A stretch of 64,000 nt of DNA, from contig NZ_KB911579.1 in assembly GCF_000383575.1 (NCBI RefSeq), positions 1,060,221 through 1,124,220 on the forward strand. The letters run 5' to 3'. The stretch comes from Salinispora oceanensis (GTDB taxonomy: Bacteria > Actinomycetota > Actinomycetes > Mycobacteriales > Micromonosporaceae). Below the pieces are notes generated by a model. The model was not told where the DNA came from, ran no database searches, and was given only the letters and a program-made list of their open reading frames with translations. The number at the start of each line of letters is the position of its first letter. Position 1 is the stretch's first letter. A program made the translations under genes and the position numbers. Positions 43,507-52,986 of this stretch are shown here, piece by piece.

Positions 43507-44703
43507 ATGATGGACCAGACGACCTTCGGTGCACGTCTACGCGCCCACCGCGAACGTGCCGGGAAGACCCGACCGGTCCTCGGCGGTCTGGTCGGCCGCA
43601 GCGCGGAGTGGGTCAAGGCATTGGAGAACGGCCGCCTACTTCCGCCCCGCCTTCCCATGCTGCTTCGCCTGGCTGAGGTGCTGGGGCTCGCCGACCTGGC
43701 CGACCTGACCGGAGATCAGACCCTGCCCGTGGCATCGGTGACCCGCGCTGGTCATCCCGCACTCGACAACGTCGCCGCCGCGATGCAACGCTCTCCCCTG
43801 CCGGTCGGTCCGGCTACTCGGGTCGAGGTGCTGCGCGGCTTGGTCGGTCAAGCGTGGGAGTTGTGGCACCGTTCGACGACCGAACGAACGGCGGTCGCCG
43901 GGATACTTCCCGGGCTGCTGAACGAAGCGCAGAGCAGCGCTCGCCGGCTGGACGGGCTGGCCCGCCGACAGGCGCTCGTCGAACTGGCCCGGGTCTACCA
44001 CCTCGCCCAGTTGTACCTGGCCCACCAGCCGTACCCAGAGTTGGTGTGGCTGGCCGCTGACCGGGCGATGCTTGCCGCGCAGGACGCCGACGACCCGGCC
44101 GCAATCGCGGCGGCCGGCTGGTACTACGCCCACGTTTACCGCGGAGCCAACCAGATCGACGCCGCCGAACAGGTGCTTGTCGACGCTGCCGCTCTGGTGG
44201 ACCCGGCCGCCGACGACGAACAGTTGGCCCGGTGGGGGCAGGCCCAGCTCGGCATCGCGCTGGGGCACAGCAAGGCTGGTCGAGCCGGGCAGGCATGGCG
44301 GGCATGGGACGCCGCCGACGAGGCCACCGGCCGGCTTGGCAGCGGGTACACCCACCCGTGGTTGATGTTCGGACCAGCGGCCTGTGCGACGTACGCGGTC
44401 ACCATCGAAACGGACCTGTGCCGACCGGGTGCAGCGGTCCGGCGCGCGGACACCATGGACTACCGTGCGCTTCCGTCGTGCACCCGTCGAGCCGCCGCCC
44501 TTATCGAGGGCGCACGGGCCCATGTGCTGCACCGAGGTGAGGTGGCCGCGGTGCACCTGCTCGGACGGGCACTGCGGGAGAGCGTGGACACGGTGCGACA
44601 CCATCCGTACGCCCGCACCGCTGTCCTGGAGCTATCCAGCCGGCCCGGCATGGTCGGGGAGGACGCTAGGGAACTTGCCCTCGCGATCGGCGTACTGGGG
44701 TAG
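43507..44703 (+). CDS. XRE-family regulator with TPR sensor half (398 aa)
   Basis: An HTH domain at residues 5-60 (FGARLRAHRERAGKTRPVLG; GRSAEWVKALENGRLLPPRL; LLRLAEVLGLADLADL) is joined to about 300 residues of TPR-like helices (ALVELARVYHLAQLYLAH; AAAGWYYAHVYRGANQIDAAEQV; LGIALGHSKAGRAGQAW; LHRGEVAAVHLLGRAL). This is the actinobacterial regulator type in which TPRs sense a ligand or peptide. ATG 43507 (or 43510) follows GGGAGG. It heads a mini-operon with three tiny genes, mirrored at 5.4-7 kb by a TPR protein lacking most of the HTH. Confidence 0.85.
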   Translation: MMDQTTFGARLRAHRERAGKTRPVLGGLVGRSAEWVKALENGRLLPPRLPMLLRLAEVLGLADLADLTGDQTLPVASVTRAGHPALDNVAAAMQRSPLPVGPATRVEVLRGLVGQAWELWHRSTTERTAVAGILPGLLNEAQSSARRLDGLARRQALVELARVYHLAQLYLAHQPYPELVWLAADRAMLAAQDADDPAAIAAAGWYYAHVYRGANQIDAAEQVLVDAAALVDPAADDEQLARWGQAQLGIALGHSKAGRAGQAWRAWDAADEATGRLGSGYTHPWLMFGPAACATYAVTIETDLCRPGAAVRRADTMDYRALPSCTRRAAALIEGARAHVLHRGEVAAVHLLGRALRESVDTVRHHPYARTAVLELSSRPGMVGEDARELALAIGVLG

Positions 44704-44849
44704 CGCTCCCTCAGGTACAGACTCTCCCCGCCGCCACCCGCGACCGCTCGTAGCGTCCAGGTCACTGGCGGCGGGCAACCATCCCGGCCCCGCTCCCGAG
44801 AGTGCCGGAACTCGCCGCCGCCTTATGGCATTCGGCGAAAGGCGAACCC

Positions 44850-45095
44850 GTGGCAGCCTCTTCCAAGCTATCCAGCGTGGTGCGGTGGTTACTGCGGCGG
44901 CAGGAGTTGCCGCCACGAACGCGGATCGGGGAGCACCACCAGGCGATTGAGCAGGAAGCGGCCCGGCGGCGGCTGCTCGACCAGGCGAGACGGCTACGGG
45001 ACACACAGTGGCACCGCGAACCGACTCAGCCCGCGCCCCCTACCCCGACGATGATGGAGCAGCGCACCGATGGTGAGACCAGGGGCCATCGGTGA
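44850..45095 (+). CDS. Small helical protein, cassette 2 (81 aa, EQEAARxRLLDQAR motif)
   Basis: The N-terminus SSKLSSVVRWLLRRQELPP is followed by a charged helix with IEQEAARRRLLDQARR and a Pro/Gln-rich tail. The motif is shared nearly exactly with the 60-residue protein at 5671-5853. GTG 44850 has GAAAGG eight bases upstream; the frame is open to 44802. Its stop overlaps the next start (GTGA). Unknown function; a partner or target of the XRE/TPR protein is the simplest reading. Confidence 0.65.
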   Translation: MAASSKLSSVVRWLLRRQELPPRTRIGEHHQAIEQEAARRRLLDQARRLRDTQWHREPTQPAPPTPTMMEQRTDGETRGHR

Positions 45096-45280
45096 GACCG
45101 GCGACCGACCAGCAGGAACAGACGATCCTCGCCGCGCACGTACCCGGACCTGACGGCATGTGCACCGGTTGCCGCGCCTGGTGGTCGCGGCTGACGCCGT
45201 ACCCGTGCTCGCAGGCCGACTGGGCAACCAGCCGGCACGCCCGCAGAATCACCCACCGATTCCTGCGCGGTGCCGGATGA
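45092..45280 (+). CDS. Small Cys-rich protein, cassette 2 (62 aa)
   Basis: The middle reads GMCTGCRAWWSRLTPYPC, giving a C-x-x-C...C arrangement flanked by Trp, likely metal-binding, followed by DWATSRHARRITHRFLRG. GTG 45092 overlaps the upstream TGA, and its own TGA overlaps the next ATG, so all three small genes are translationally coupled. The C-terminal motif recurs in the tiny frame at 5391-5480. No named family recognised. Confidence 0.65.
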   Translation: MRPATDQQEQTILAAHVPGPDGMCTGCRAWWSRLTPYPCSQADWATSRHARRITHRFLRGAG

Positions 45281-45579
45281 CCGCCCACAGCCCGGTCCCC
45301 CGAGCATGGACCTGCAGCGGCTGCGGCCTGCCCTGGCCCTGCCCAACCCGAAGGCAGGAGCTACAGGCAGGGTACGACCGCGCCCCGGTCTCGCTGGCCC
45401 GCTACCTCGGCGCGCACCTCGTCCAAGCCACCGCGGACCTGCCCTGGACCCCCGCCGGAATCCTCCACCAGCGTTTCCTCGGCTGGACCCGCAGCCGTGC
45501 GGTCCACGCCAGCGGCACGCGGGAAGACCTCAGTGCGGTCGATCTCCGGTCGGGGCAGGTAGCTGCCACAAGGCGCTGA
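45277..45579 (+). CDS. Small Cys-rich protein, cassette 2 (100 aa)
   Basis: Contains RAWTCSGCGLPWPCPTRRQEL at residues 9-29 (three Cys in a W-T-C-x-x-C-G-x-P-W-P-C pattern) followed by YDRAPVSLARYLGAHLVQA and AGILHQRFLGWTRSR. Proteins with this Cys/Trp pattern are, from memory, common next to XRE regulators in Micromonosporaceae, sometimes with uninformative annotations. ATG 45277 overlaps the upstream TGA (ATGA). Its last 50 bases overlap the convergent AAA/DUF4143 gene, so its true C-terminus may have been altered by that neighbour. Confidence 0.65.
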   Translation: MTAHSPVPRAWTCSGCGLPWPCPTRRQELQAGYDRAPVSLARYLGAHLVQATADLPWTPAGILHQRFLGWTRSRAVHASGTREDLSAVDLRSGQVAATRR

Positions 45580-46795
45580 CGGGCAGTGCGCGCAGTCGGT
45601 CGCCGAATGGCAGCGTGGACGTGCCGGTGTAGAGGACAACACCAGCGATGAAATCGTCGCCGAGGCGGTCGGCGAGTCGGCGCAGCCCCCGGAAGTCGCC
45701 GGGTCCGACCGTGCTGGCGGCTTTGACTTCGACCCCGACGACCTGTCCGGATCGGTTCTCGAGCACCGCGTCGACCTCGTACTGGCTCTGGTCGCGGTAG
45801 TGGTACAGCTCGACGAGCTGCTCGGACCAGGTGAGCTGACGAGAAAGCTCGGACAGCACGAATGATTCGAGCATCGGGCCGAATGGGGCCCCCGGCCGGA
45901 GCAGCGCCCGGGCATCAGTCGCAAGCTCGTTGGCGGCGATACCAGCATCAACGAAGATCAGCTTCGCTGCGGCGGTGGCCCGGGTGCCCAGGTTGCGGGA
46001 CCAGCCAGGGATCCGCTTGATCAGAAAGATCTCTTCCAGCGCCTGGAGGTAGCGGGCGATCGTCGGCCGAGTCAGTGCGAGTGCGGACTCGAGAGAGTTG
46101 GCGGCGATGATCGTCGCGGACCTGGCCGCGAGCAGGCGGATCAGCTGACGCAGCTCCCCCTTGTGCTGAATGTCGGACAACTGCCGGACGTCGCGGTCGA
46201 TCAGCGCTTGGATGTACGCGTCGAAGAACCGTTGGCGGCGTCGCGGGTCGGCACGGGCCGTTGCTTCGGGCAGACCGCCGCGTACGATCCTGGCCGCGTA
46301 GTCGGCGCGGGTCACATCCGACTCGTGTCGCAGGTCGGCCCCGACCGTGAAGACAGCGTCAACGAATCCGTCCGGCTCGCCGTCGAGTTCGCCTTGGGAA
46401 AACGGCCAGAGTTCGATGGTTTCCATTCGGCCTGGCAACGCATCCGGGGCGGCCACCATGCCGAACAGCCGCGATGACCCGGTGAGCAGGTACCGGCCGG
46501 GGCGGGGGTCCTCGTCAACCGCCGCCTTGATCGCCAACAGCAACTCCGGAACGCGCTGAATCTCGTCAATTACCAGGAGTTCTGCAAAGCCCACGAAGCC
46601 GACCGGATCGGTAGCCGCTGCGGCCCGGTCCTGCGCCCGGTCGAGATCGTGCCGCTCGGCGAGCCGGTCCCCGGCGAGGACCCGAACCAGAGTGCTCTTG
46701 CCAGCCTGACGCGCCCCGTTGATCAGCACGACGCGGGTGTCCGCCAAGGCGGCGTTGACCTGCGCGGCGGCGTGGCGTGGGATCAGCTGAGGCAC
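45530..46795 (-). CDS. AAA (AAA_14) ATPase with DUF4143 domain
   Basis: A 421-residue protein: P-loop LINGARQAGKSTLVRVLAG at about residues 24-42, Walker B LLVIDEIQRVPEL, sensor TGSSRLF, and a C-terminal DUF4143 region that begins FVDAGIAANELATDARALL and ends with the nuclease-like YEVDAVLENRSGQVV...GVEVKA (D and E-x-K of a PD-(D/E)xK pattern). A winged-helix segment (RPTIARYLQALEEIFLIKRI) lies between. Such ATPases are widespread and scattered, with no assigned role. The 3' end overlaps the convergent gene at 45277-45579 by 50 bases. The upstream side holds a 23-bp tandem repeat array. Confidence 0.9.
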   Translation of the reverse strand: MPQLIPRHAAAQVNAALADTRVVLINGARQAGKSTLVRVLAGDRLAERHDLDRAQDRAAAATDPVGFVGFAELLVIDEIQRVPELLLAIKAAVDEDPRPGRYLLTGSSRLFGMVAAPDALPGRMETIELWPFSQGELDGEPDGFVDAVFTVGADLRHESDVTRADYAARIVRGGLPEATARADPRRRQRFFDAYIQALIDRDVRQLSDIQHKGELRQLIRLLAARSATIIAANSLESALALTRPTIARYLQALEEIFLIKRIPGWSRNLGTRATAAAKLIFVDAGIAANELATDARALLRPGAPFGPMLESFVLSELSRQLTWSEQLVELYHYRDQSQYEVDAVLENRSGQVVGVEVKAASTVGPGDFRGLRRLADRLGDDFIAGVVLYTGTSTLPFGDRLRALPVSALWQLPAPTGDRPH

Positions 46796-46815
46796 GCCTG
46801 ATGATACCCCGGGGG

Positions 46816-46930
46816 TTTCGATCTGCGAGGCACTCGGCTTTCGATCCGCGGGGCATCTGACTTTCGATCTGCGAGGCCCTCAGCTTTCGATCTGCGGGGC
46901 TCCAGGCTTTCGATCTGCGCGGGCCTCGGG
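46816..46930. repeat. Five tandem copies of a 23-base repeat
   Basis: TTTCGATC(T/C)GCG starts at 46816, 46839, 46862, 46885 and 46908, an exact 23-base period, with variation confined mainly to the last third of each unit. The array fills the gap between the AAA/DUF4143 start (46795) and the ArsR gene, and the last copies encode the C-terminal end of the ArsR frame. Each unit holds an imperfect palindrome TCGATCTGCGA. Confidence 0.92.
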
Positions 46931-47281
46931 TAGGCCGTCCACGACGCCGACGTGGCCGCCCACGTCGTCACGGTGGGCGGCGTCGAGGACGGCGCCCAGC
47001 AGCCCGGGGAAGCGAGCGTCGAGGTCACCGCCACGAAGTTCGACGAAGCAGCGGGTGCCTTCCTGCCGAGTGCGGGTGATACCCGCGTCGCGGAGCACGC
47101 GCAGGTGATGGCTGAGGGTGGACTTGGCGACCGGCACGCGAAGTTCGCCCCACCCGCGTTCACGACCATCGGCGAGCACACGTACCAGGCCGACCCGGAT
47201 GGGGTCGTTGAGAGCCCCCAGCACGTCGATAAGGGAGATCTCGTCGGGGTCGGGATGTCGTGCCCTTCTCATGGCGCCCAT
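46880..47281 (-). CDS. ArsR-family transcriptional regulator
   Basis: A 133-residue winged-helix repressor: VLGALNDPIRVGLVRVLADG, then WGELRVPVAKSTLSHHLRVLRDAGI (recognition helix) and GTRCFVELRGGDLDARFPGLL (wing). No Cys pair typical of metal sensors, so it probably responds to something else. The last dozen residues (RADRKPGAPQIES) are encoded by the 23-bp repeats, so the ancestral stop was likely displaced. ATG 47281 is used; ATG 47272 is possible. It diverges from the SDR gene and shares a palindromic operator with it. Confidence 0.88.
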   Translation of the reverse strand: MGAMRRARHPDPDEISLIDVLGALNDPIRVGLVRVLADGRERGWGELRVPVAKSTLSHHLRVLRDAGITRTRQEGTRCFVELRGGDLDARFPGLLGAVLDAAHRDDVGGHVGVVDGLPEARADRKPGAPQIES

Positions 47282-47285
47282 GCTA

Positions 47286-47318
47286 CCTTGTTCGACGTTT
47301 CACGAACATCGAACAAGG
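47286..47318. promoter_or_regulatory. Inverted-repeat operator between arsR-type and SDR genes
   Basis: Perfect 10-base arms CCTTGTTCGA (47286-47295) and TCGAACAAGG (47309-47318) with a 13-base spacer that contains a third half-site CGAACA (47303-47308). It abuts the ATG of the regulator and overlaps the SDR ribosome site (AAGGAG at 47315-47320), so bound repressor would block both genes. Confidence 0.75.
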
Positions 47319-47327
47319 AGATGGACT

Positions 47328-48092
47328 GTGAACGCCGGACCCTGCACCGATCTCACCGCACGAGTCGTTGTCGTCACCGGCGCCGGATCCGGCATCGGCC
47401 GCGCCACAGCACACGCGTTCGCCCGCGCGGGCGCAGAGGTGCTGGGTGTCGGCCGCCGCAAAGACGCCCTCGCGGAGACCGCCGCCGGACACCCCGCGAT
47501 CGCCGTCCACCCGGCCGACCTGAACGACCCCGGCGCCCCGCAGGAAGTGATTGCCGCCGCAGTCGACCGCTGGGGACACCTGGACGTCCTGGTCAACAAC
47601 GCCGGCACTACCAGGATCATGCCGCTGGCGCACACCACGGCGGCGGGCATCGCCGCCCTGTTCGACCTCAACGTCGTCGCGCCCAGCCTGCTGGCGCACA
47701 CGGCCCTACCGCACCTGCGCCGAAGCCGCGGCTCGATCGTCAACGTCTCCAGCACCTACGGCCACCGGCCCCTACCAGGTGCCGCCCACTACGCGGCCGC
47801 CAAAGCCGCCCTCGAGCAGCTCACCCGGAGCTGGGCGGCAGAACTCGCGGCGGACGGGATTCGGGTCAACGCCCTCGCTCCCGGCCCAACCGAAAGCCAG
47901 GCGTTGGCCGCCGCCGGACTCGCCGACCCGGCCATCGAGGAGATCAAACGAGCAGAGGCCGCCCGCATCCCCCTCGGTCGCCGCGGTGAACCCGGAGAGG
48001 TCGCCGCGTGGATCCTGCGCCTGGCCGACCCGGCCAGCACCTGGCTGACCGGGCAGGTCCTCACTGTCGACGGCGGGCTGGAACTGACCTGA
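47328..48092 (+). CDS. Short-chain dehydrogenase/reductase (SDR)
   Basis: A 254-residue classical SDR: cofactor loop VVVTGAGSGIGRATAHAFA, Arg after strand 2 (GVGRRKDAL, suggests NADP), DVLVNNAGTTR, catalytic Ser-Tyr-Lys in NVSSTYG...HYAAAKAAL, and the C-terminal VLTVDGGLEL. GTG 47328 has AAGGAG seven bases upstream. Regulated, on layout, by the divergent ArsR protein, a common pairing for NAD(P)-dependent oxidoreductases induced by their substrate. Substrate unknown. Confidence 0.92.
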   Translation: MNAGPCTDLTARVVVVTGAGSGIGRATAHAFARAGAEVLGVGRRKDALAETAAGHPAIAVHPADLNDPGAPQEVIAAAVDRWGHLDVLVNNAGTTRIMPLAHTTAAGIAALFDLNVVAPSLLAHTALPHLRRSRGSIVNVSSTYGHRPLPGAAHYAAAKAALEQLTRSWAAELAADGIRVNALAPGPTESQALAAAGLADPAIEEIKRAEAARIPLGRRGEPGEVAAWILRLADPASTWLTGQVLTVDGGLELT

Positions 48093-48098
48093 GCTCGG

Positions 48099-49666
<1,568 letters not shown>

Positions 49667-49670
<4 letters not shown>

Positions 49671-50287
49671 GGAACCGTGACCTTTCTTCCGGTGATCGTC
49701 CAACCTGCACGGACCAGGCGACCCACCTGCTCAACGAGCTGGCGTCGCTCGGCCTCTTTGATGCGCTCGGTGAGCGTCTGCTCGTCGTCGCCGTCCCGGA
49801 CCGGCACCGCGACCTGGGCGACGATCGGGCCGGTGTCCGTGCCCGCGTCGACGAAGAAGAGGGTGGCCCCGGTGATCTTCACCCCGTAGGCGAGCGCGTC
49901 GCGGGGCCCATGAATGCCGGGAAAGGCCGGCAGCAGGGTGTTGTGCGTGTTCAGATAGCGGTCGCCGAACGCGGCGAGGAAATGCGGGCCGACCAGCTTC
50001 AGGAAGCCAGCGGAGACGACCAGGTCAGGGGTGTGCTCGGCGACCCGCGCGGCAAGCGCGGCGTCCCAGTCGGAGCGAGTCGGATAGTCCCTCACCCGCT
50101 CAACGAAGGTCGGCACCCCCGCCGCCGCGGCCCGGTCCAGCCCGACGATGCCGTCACGGTCCGCCCCGACCGCGACTACCCGGGCCCCGTACCCGGGATC
50201 GGTGCCGGCGTCGAGCAGCGCCTGAAGGTTACTGCCGGAACCGGATACGAGAACGACGATGCGGGCGGCAGCTGCGGGCTCAGGCAC
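49667..50287 (-). CDS. purN: Phosphoribosylglycinamide formyltransferase
   Basis: Formylates GAR using 10-formyl-tetrahydrofolate. A 206-residue protein with the phosphate loop [17 protein letters not shown], catalytic Asn and His in [34 protein letters not shown] containing the catalytic Asp, and [18 protein letters not shown] 50287 is the family start. It is translationally coupled to purH; its promoter lies in the gap shared with the divergent DUF4190 gene. Confidence 0.96.
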
Positions 50288-50444
50288 CGGACAACCCTAT
50301 CGGGGTGGTCCGGCCGCCGGTCCGCTGGGCGGCAAGCCGACGCTGCGTCAGCGACCGGACCAGGTACGCTGCCGGTCGCTTCCCCGCGCACCGGTAGCGA
50401 CAGTTGTCCCGGTGTCGCACCCTGGTTCAAAGGAGTAGCGAGAG

Positions 50445-50486
50445 ATGCAGCCCGGAATCCCGCCCCAGTCCTCGAACTCCTGCTGA
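50445..50486 (+). CDS. Possible 13-residue upstream ORF
   Basis: ATG 50445 has AAAGGAG nine bases upstream and encodes a 13-residue peptide (MQPGIPPQSSNSC) ending at TGA 50486, 16 bases before the true gene start. It begins with the same Met-Gln-Pro as the main protein, so it is either a leader peptide or the result of a small duplication that left a second start. Confidence 0.35.
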   Translation: MQPGIPPQSSNSC

Positions 50487-50502
50487 TCGACCGGGAGGAC
50501 GC

Positions 50503-51165
50503 ATGCAGCCCGACCCATCCAATCCGCAGCACGGTCCGTCCACCCCGCACGGTCCGTCCACCCCGCCGGCCGACCCGTACGCCCGACCGGTGGAGCCCCA
50601 CGCGCCAGCGGCCGAGCCGTACGCCCCACCAGCGGACCCCTACCACCCACCTGTCGACCCGTACCACCCACCAGCGGACCCCTACCACCCGCCGGTCGAC
50701 CCCTACCACCCACCGGTCGACCCGTACGCCTCGCCGGCTACCCCGGTTTCCCAGCAGCCGTACCCTCCGCCGCCGGTGAACCCGTACGCCATGCCCACCC
50801 CACCGCCGAACCCACCGCCGCCGAACCCGTACGCCACACCCGCCCCTCCGCCGTACCCGGGGCCCCACGGTGGGGTGCAGATGTACCCGAACGCGGGCTA
50901 CCCGTTCCCGGCGGGCAAGCAGAACACGCTCGGACTGCTCTCCATGATCCTCGGCATCGTGTCGGTCCCGCTGGCCTGTGTCTTCTCTATCGGGCTGCTG
51001 GTGGGCATCGCCGCGGTGGTAACCGGATGGTTCGGCCAACAGAAGGTCGAGCAGGGGCTCGCGGACAATCGTGGCCAGGCCCTGGCCGGCATAACCTGCG
51101 GAACGATCGGCGCGCTGCTGAACCTCGGCTGGATGCTCCTGGAAGTCGTCGGGCTCGTCCTCTAG
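50503..51165 (+). CDS. Pro-rich DUF4190 membrane protein
   Basis: A 220-residue protein: a disordered N-terminal half rich in repeated DPYHPPV / DPYHPPA units (about residues 45-78) and P-P-P-N-P-Y runs, then two membrane spans (TLGLLSMILGIVSVPLACV and GLLVGIAAVVTGWFG, with a third, LLNLGWMLLEVVGLVL, at the end). This is the layout of actinobacterial DUF4190 proteins, whose role is unknown. ATG 50503 has GGGAGG five bases upstream. The position between purN and the DUF6350 gene matches the conserved actinobacterial neighbourhood. Confidence 0.85.
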   Translation: MQPDPSNPQHGPSTPHGPSTPPADPYARPVEPHAPAAEPYAPPADPYHPPVDPYHPPADPYHPPVDPYHPPVDPYASPATPVSQQPYPPPPVNPYAMPTPPPNPPPPNPYATPAPPPYPGPHGGVQMYPNAGYPFPAGKQNTLGLLSMILGIVSVPLACVFSIGLLVGIAAVVTGWFGQQKVEQGLADNRGQALAGITCGTIGALLNLGWMLLEVVGLVL

Positions 51166-51179
51166 TCGCCTCGGTGGAG

Positions 51180-52448
51180 TCAGCCGCGGGACAGGAACCG
51201 GGCCGCTACCACGCCACCCAGCACGCCGGTCCCGGTCACCACGGTCGCCACCGCCGCCACCTGCCACGGCACCGGTCCGACCTCCGCCAGCCGGCCCGCA
51301 CCCAGCGGGCCGGCTGACACTGCCGCCGCGCCCCCCACCAGTAGGCCCGCCACCGGGCCGGCGAGCACCGCCGGACGCAGCAGCGGCCCCCACTCTTCCC
51401 GGGCTCTGTTGCTGCCGGAGCGCAGCACCCGACGGGTCAACGACCAGCCCGCCAGCATCCCGACCAGAACCGGCACCGCGAGCAGGCCCGTGCCCAGGCC
51501 GTCCACCGGCCCACCGGGGAGGCCCGCCACCAGCGGTAGGGCCGGCAGCGCCCCCACCGTCACCTCGCTGGTCTGCACCGTGGTGTCCGTGCCAACCGCG
51601 AATCCGGGGCCGAGCAGGTAGCTGGTTGACCAGATCGCCGCGTTCGGGGCGTACGCCAGGTTGACCAGGGTGATCCCGGCCTGCCCCGCCACCCCGGTGT
51701 GGTAGGCCGCGATCAGGTCGGCCGCGTCACCGCCACCGGTCGCCACCGCCAGCCCCGCCACGCCGGCCCCCGCCGCAAGCAGCAGCAGCGCCGCGACCAG
51801 ACCGGTCCGAATCCCCTCCCGCAGCGGTAGCGGCGCCCGCACGGCGAGCAGGTCACCGAGCCCGGTCGTACGAACCGCCCCGACGAGGGCAGCAACTGTG
51901 GCGACCGCGGCGAGAGTCAGGCCGGTCCGTACCGGCGACACGTCCAGCTCCCCGCCGCTGACCAGCAGGGCGGCGAGCACGCCGAGGATGGTGTACGCGA
52001 CCCCGACCGCCGATGCGGCGACGAACGCGCGCTGTGGCGACCTGCTGCGCCGGGCACCGATGGCCCGGGTGACGTGCACCCCGGCCCGGATGAGTCGCCA
52101 GCCGGCGAGCAGGGTCACCGCCAGCGGAGCGAGCCCGAGCGGACCGGCGTTCGTCGTCAGCGGGACGCCGTGCCCGAGCAGCCAGCCGGCCAGCCCGACC
52201 TGGACCGCCCCGGGCAGGCTCGACGCACCCGCACTGAGCTGGAAGAACCAGAGCACCACTGCCACCGGCAGCCAGGAGGTGAGCGCCGCCCCGACCGCGG
52301 CGACGCCCGCGGCGACGGCCAGCGGCGGGCGACTCGGCGGTCCACCCGCCCGTGGCGCGGGGACCCGGCGAGCCGGCCCGGGTCGCCCCGGTGGGCGGGC
52401 ACCCACCCGGGTGCGCCGGCCGGGCTGATCGGGGGTGACGGAGGACAT
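51180..52448 (-). CDS. DUF6350 polytopic membrane protein
   Basis: About 422 residues with ten or more hydrophobic segments (LAVAAGVAAVGAALTSWLPV; VGVAYTILGVLAALLVSG; TGLVAALLLLAAGAGVAGLAV; VPVLVGMLAGWSLTRRV). A Pro/Arg-rich cytoplasmic N-terminus (about 45 residues) precedes them. This membrane protein family lies between purN and sucCD in many actinobacteria and has been annotated as a cell-division-associated protein on weak grounds. ATG 52448 is preferred; ATG 52457 is possible. Confidence 0.8.
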   Translation of the reverse strand: MSSVTPDQPGRRTRVGARPPGRPGPARRVPAPRAGGPPSRPPLAVAAGVAAVGAALTSWLPVAVVLWFFQLSAGASSLPGAVQVGLAGWLLGHGVPLTTNAGPLGLAPLAVTLLAGWRLIRAGVHVTRAIGARRSRSPQRAFVAASAVGVAYTILGVLAALLVSGGELDVSPVRTGLTLAAVATVAALVGAVRTTGLGDLLAVRAPLPLREGIRTGLVAALLLLAAGAGVAGLAVATGGGDAADLIAAYHTGVAGQAGITLVNLAYAPNAAIWSTSYLLGPGFAVGTDTTVQTSEVTVGALPALPLVAGLPGGPVDGLGTGLLAVPVLVGMLAGWSLTRRVLRSGSNRAREEWGPLLRPAVLAGPVAGLLVGGAAAVSAGPLGAGRLAEVGPVPWQVAAVATVVTGTGVLGGVVAARFLSRG

Positions 52449-52673
52449 CAGGTCCACTCTGACATGCCGCGGGGGCGGTGGCAGGTCGATAAACCCCCCG
52501 GGCGGGTTCGAGTTGCGTGATCCACCGTCTCCTGCCTCCGATCCGGTCTAGCCTCGGCCACAGGACGCCACCGCGGCCGACCGGTGGGTCAAGTGGGAAC
52601 CTCCACCACCGGAGGTGTTGACCGTGGCCCCCTGCACCTCGGCGGGCGCGGCACCGATGCGAGGAGGCACGCC

Positions 52674-52925
52674 GTGACCGCTGCATATCCGCCGCCCGAG
52701 GCGGCGGCGGGAAGGGACCGGACGACGCTCTGGGGCGTACTCGGCATCGTCGTCGGCCTGCTCTGCTGCGGCATCCTCGGGATCGTCTTCGGCTACTTCT
52801 CGATCCGTGACGCTCGGCGCTTCGGCAACTCGCCGGTGCTCGGTTGGTTGGGCATCGCCTTCGGCGTATTCAACATCATCGCTAATGGGCTTCTCTACCT
52901 TGGCGGCAGTAACCCGTTCAGCTGA
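52674..52925 (+). CDS. Small DUF4190-type membrane protein (83 aa)
   Basis: GTG 52674 with GAGGAGG six bases upstream gives an 83-residue protein with two membrane spans (LWGVLGIVVGLLCCGILGIV and GWLGIAFGVFNIIANGLLYL) joined by FGYFSIRDARRFGNSP. This linker pattern matches DUF4190 proteins. It is a shorter relative of the Pro-rich protein at 50503. Function unknown. Confidence 0.75.
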   Translation: MTAAYPPPEAAAGRDRTTLWGVLGIVVGLLCCGILGIVFGYFSIRDARRFGNSPVLGWLGIAFGVFNIIANGLLYLGGSNPFS

Positions 52926-52933
52926 GTTGACGA

Positions 52934-52970
52934 CTGGAGGGATCAGCCCGTGGATGGCCGATCCCTCCAG
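52934..52970. terminator. Hairpin between convergent DUF4190 gene and sucD
   Basis: An 11-bp perfect stem (CTGGAGGGATC / GATCCCTCCAG) with a 15-base loop sits between the two stops (52925 and 52987) and can serve both strands. No T run. Confidence 0.6.
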
Positions 52971-52986
52971 CTGTCGTCGCCGGGGC

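Noticed and set aside
46816..46930. Possible CRISPR array
   Set aside because: The 23-base units are directly adjacent with no variable spacers and no cas genes nearby, so this is a simple tandem repeat.
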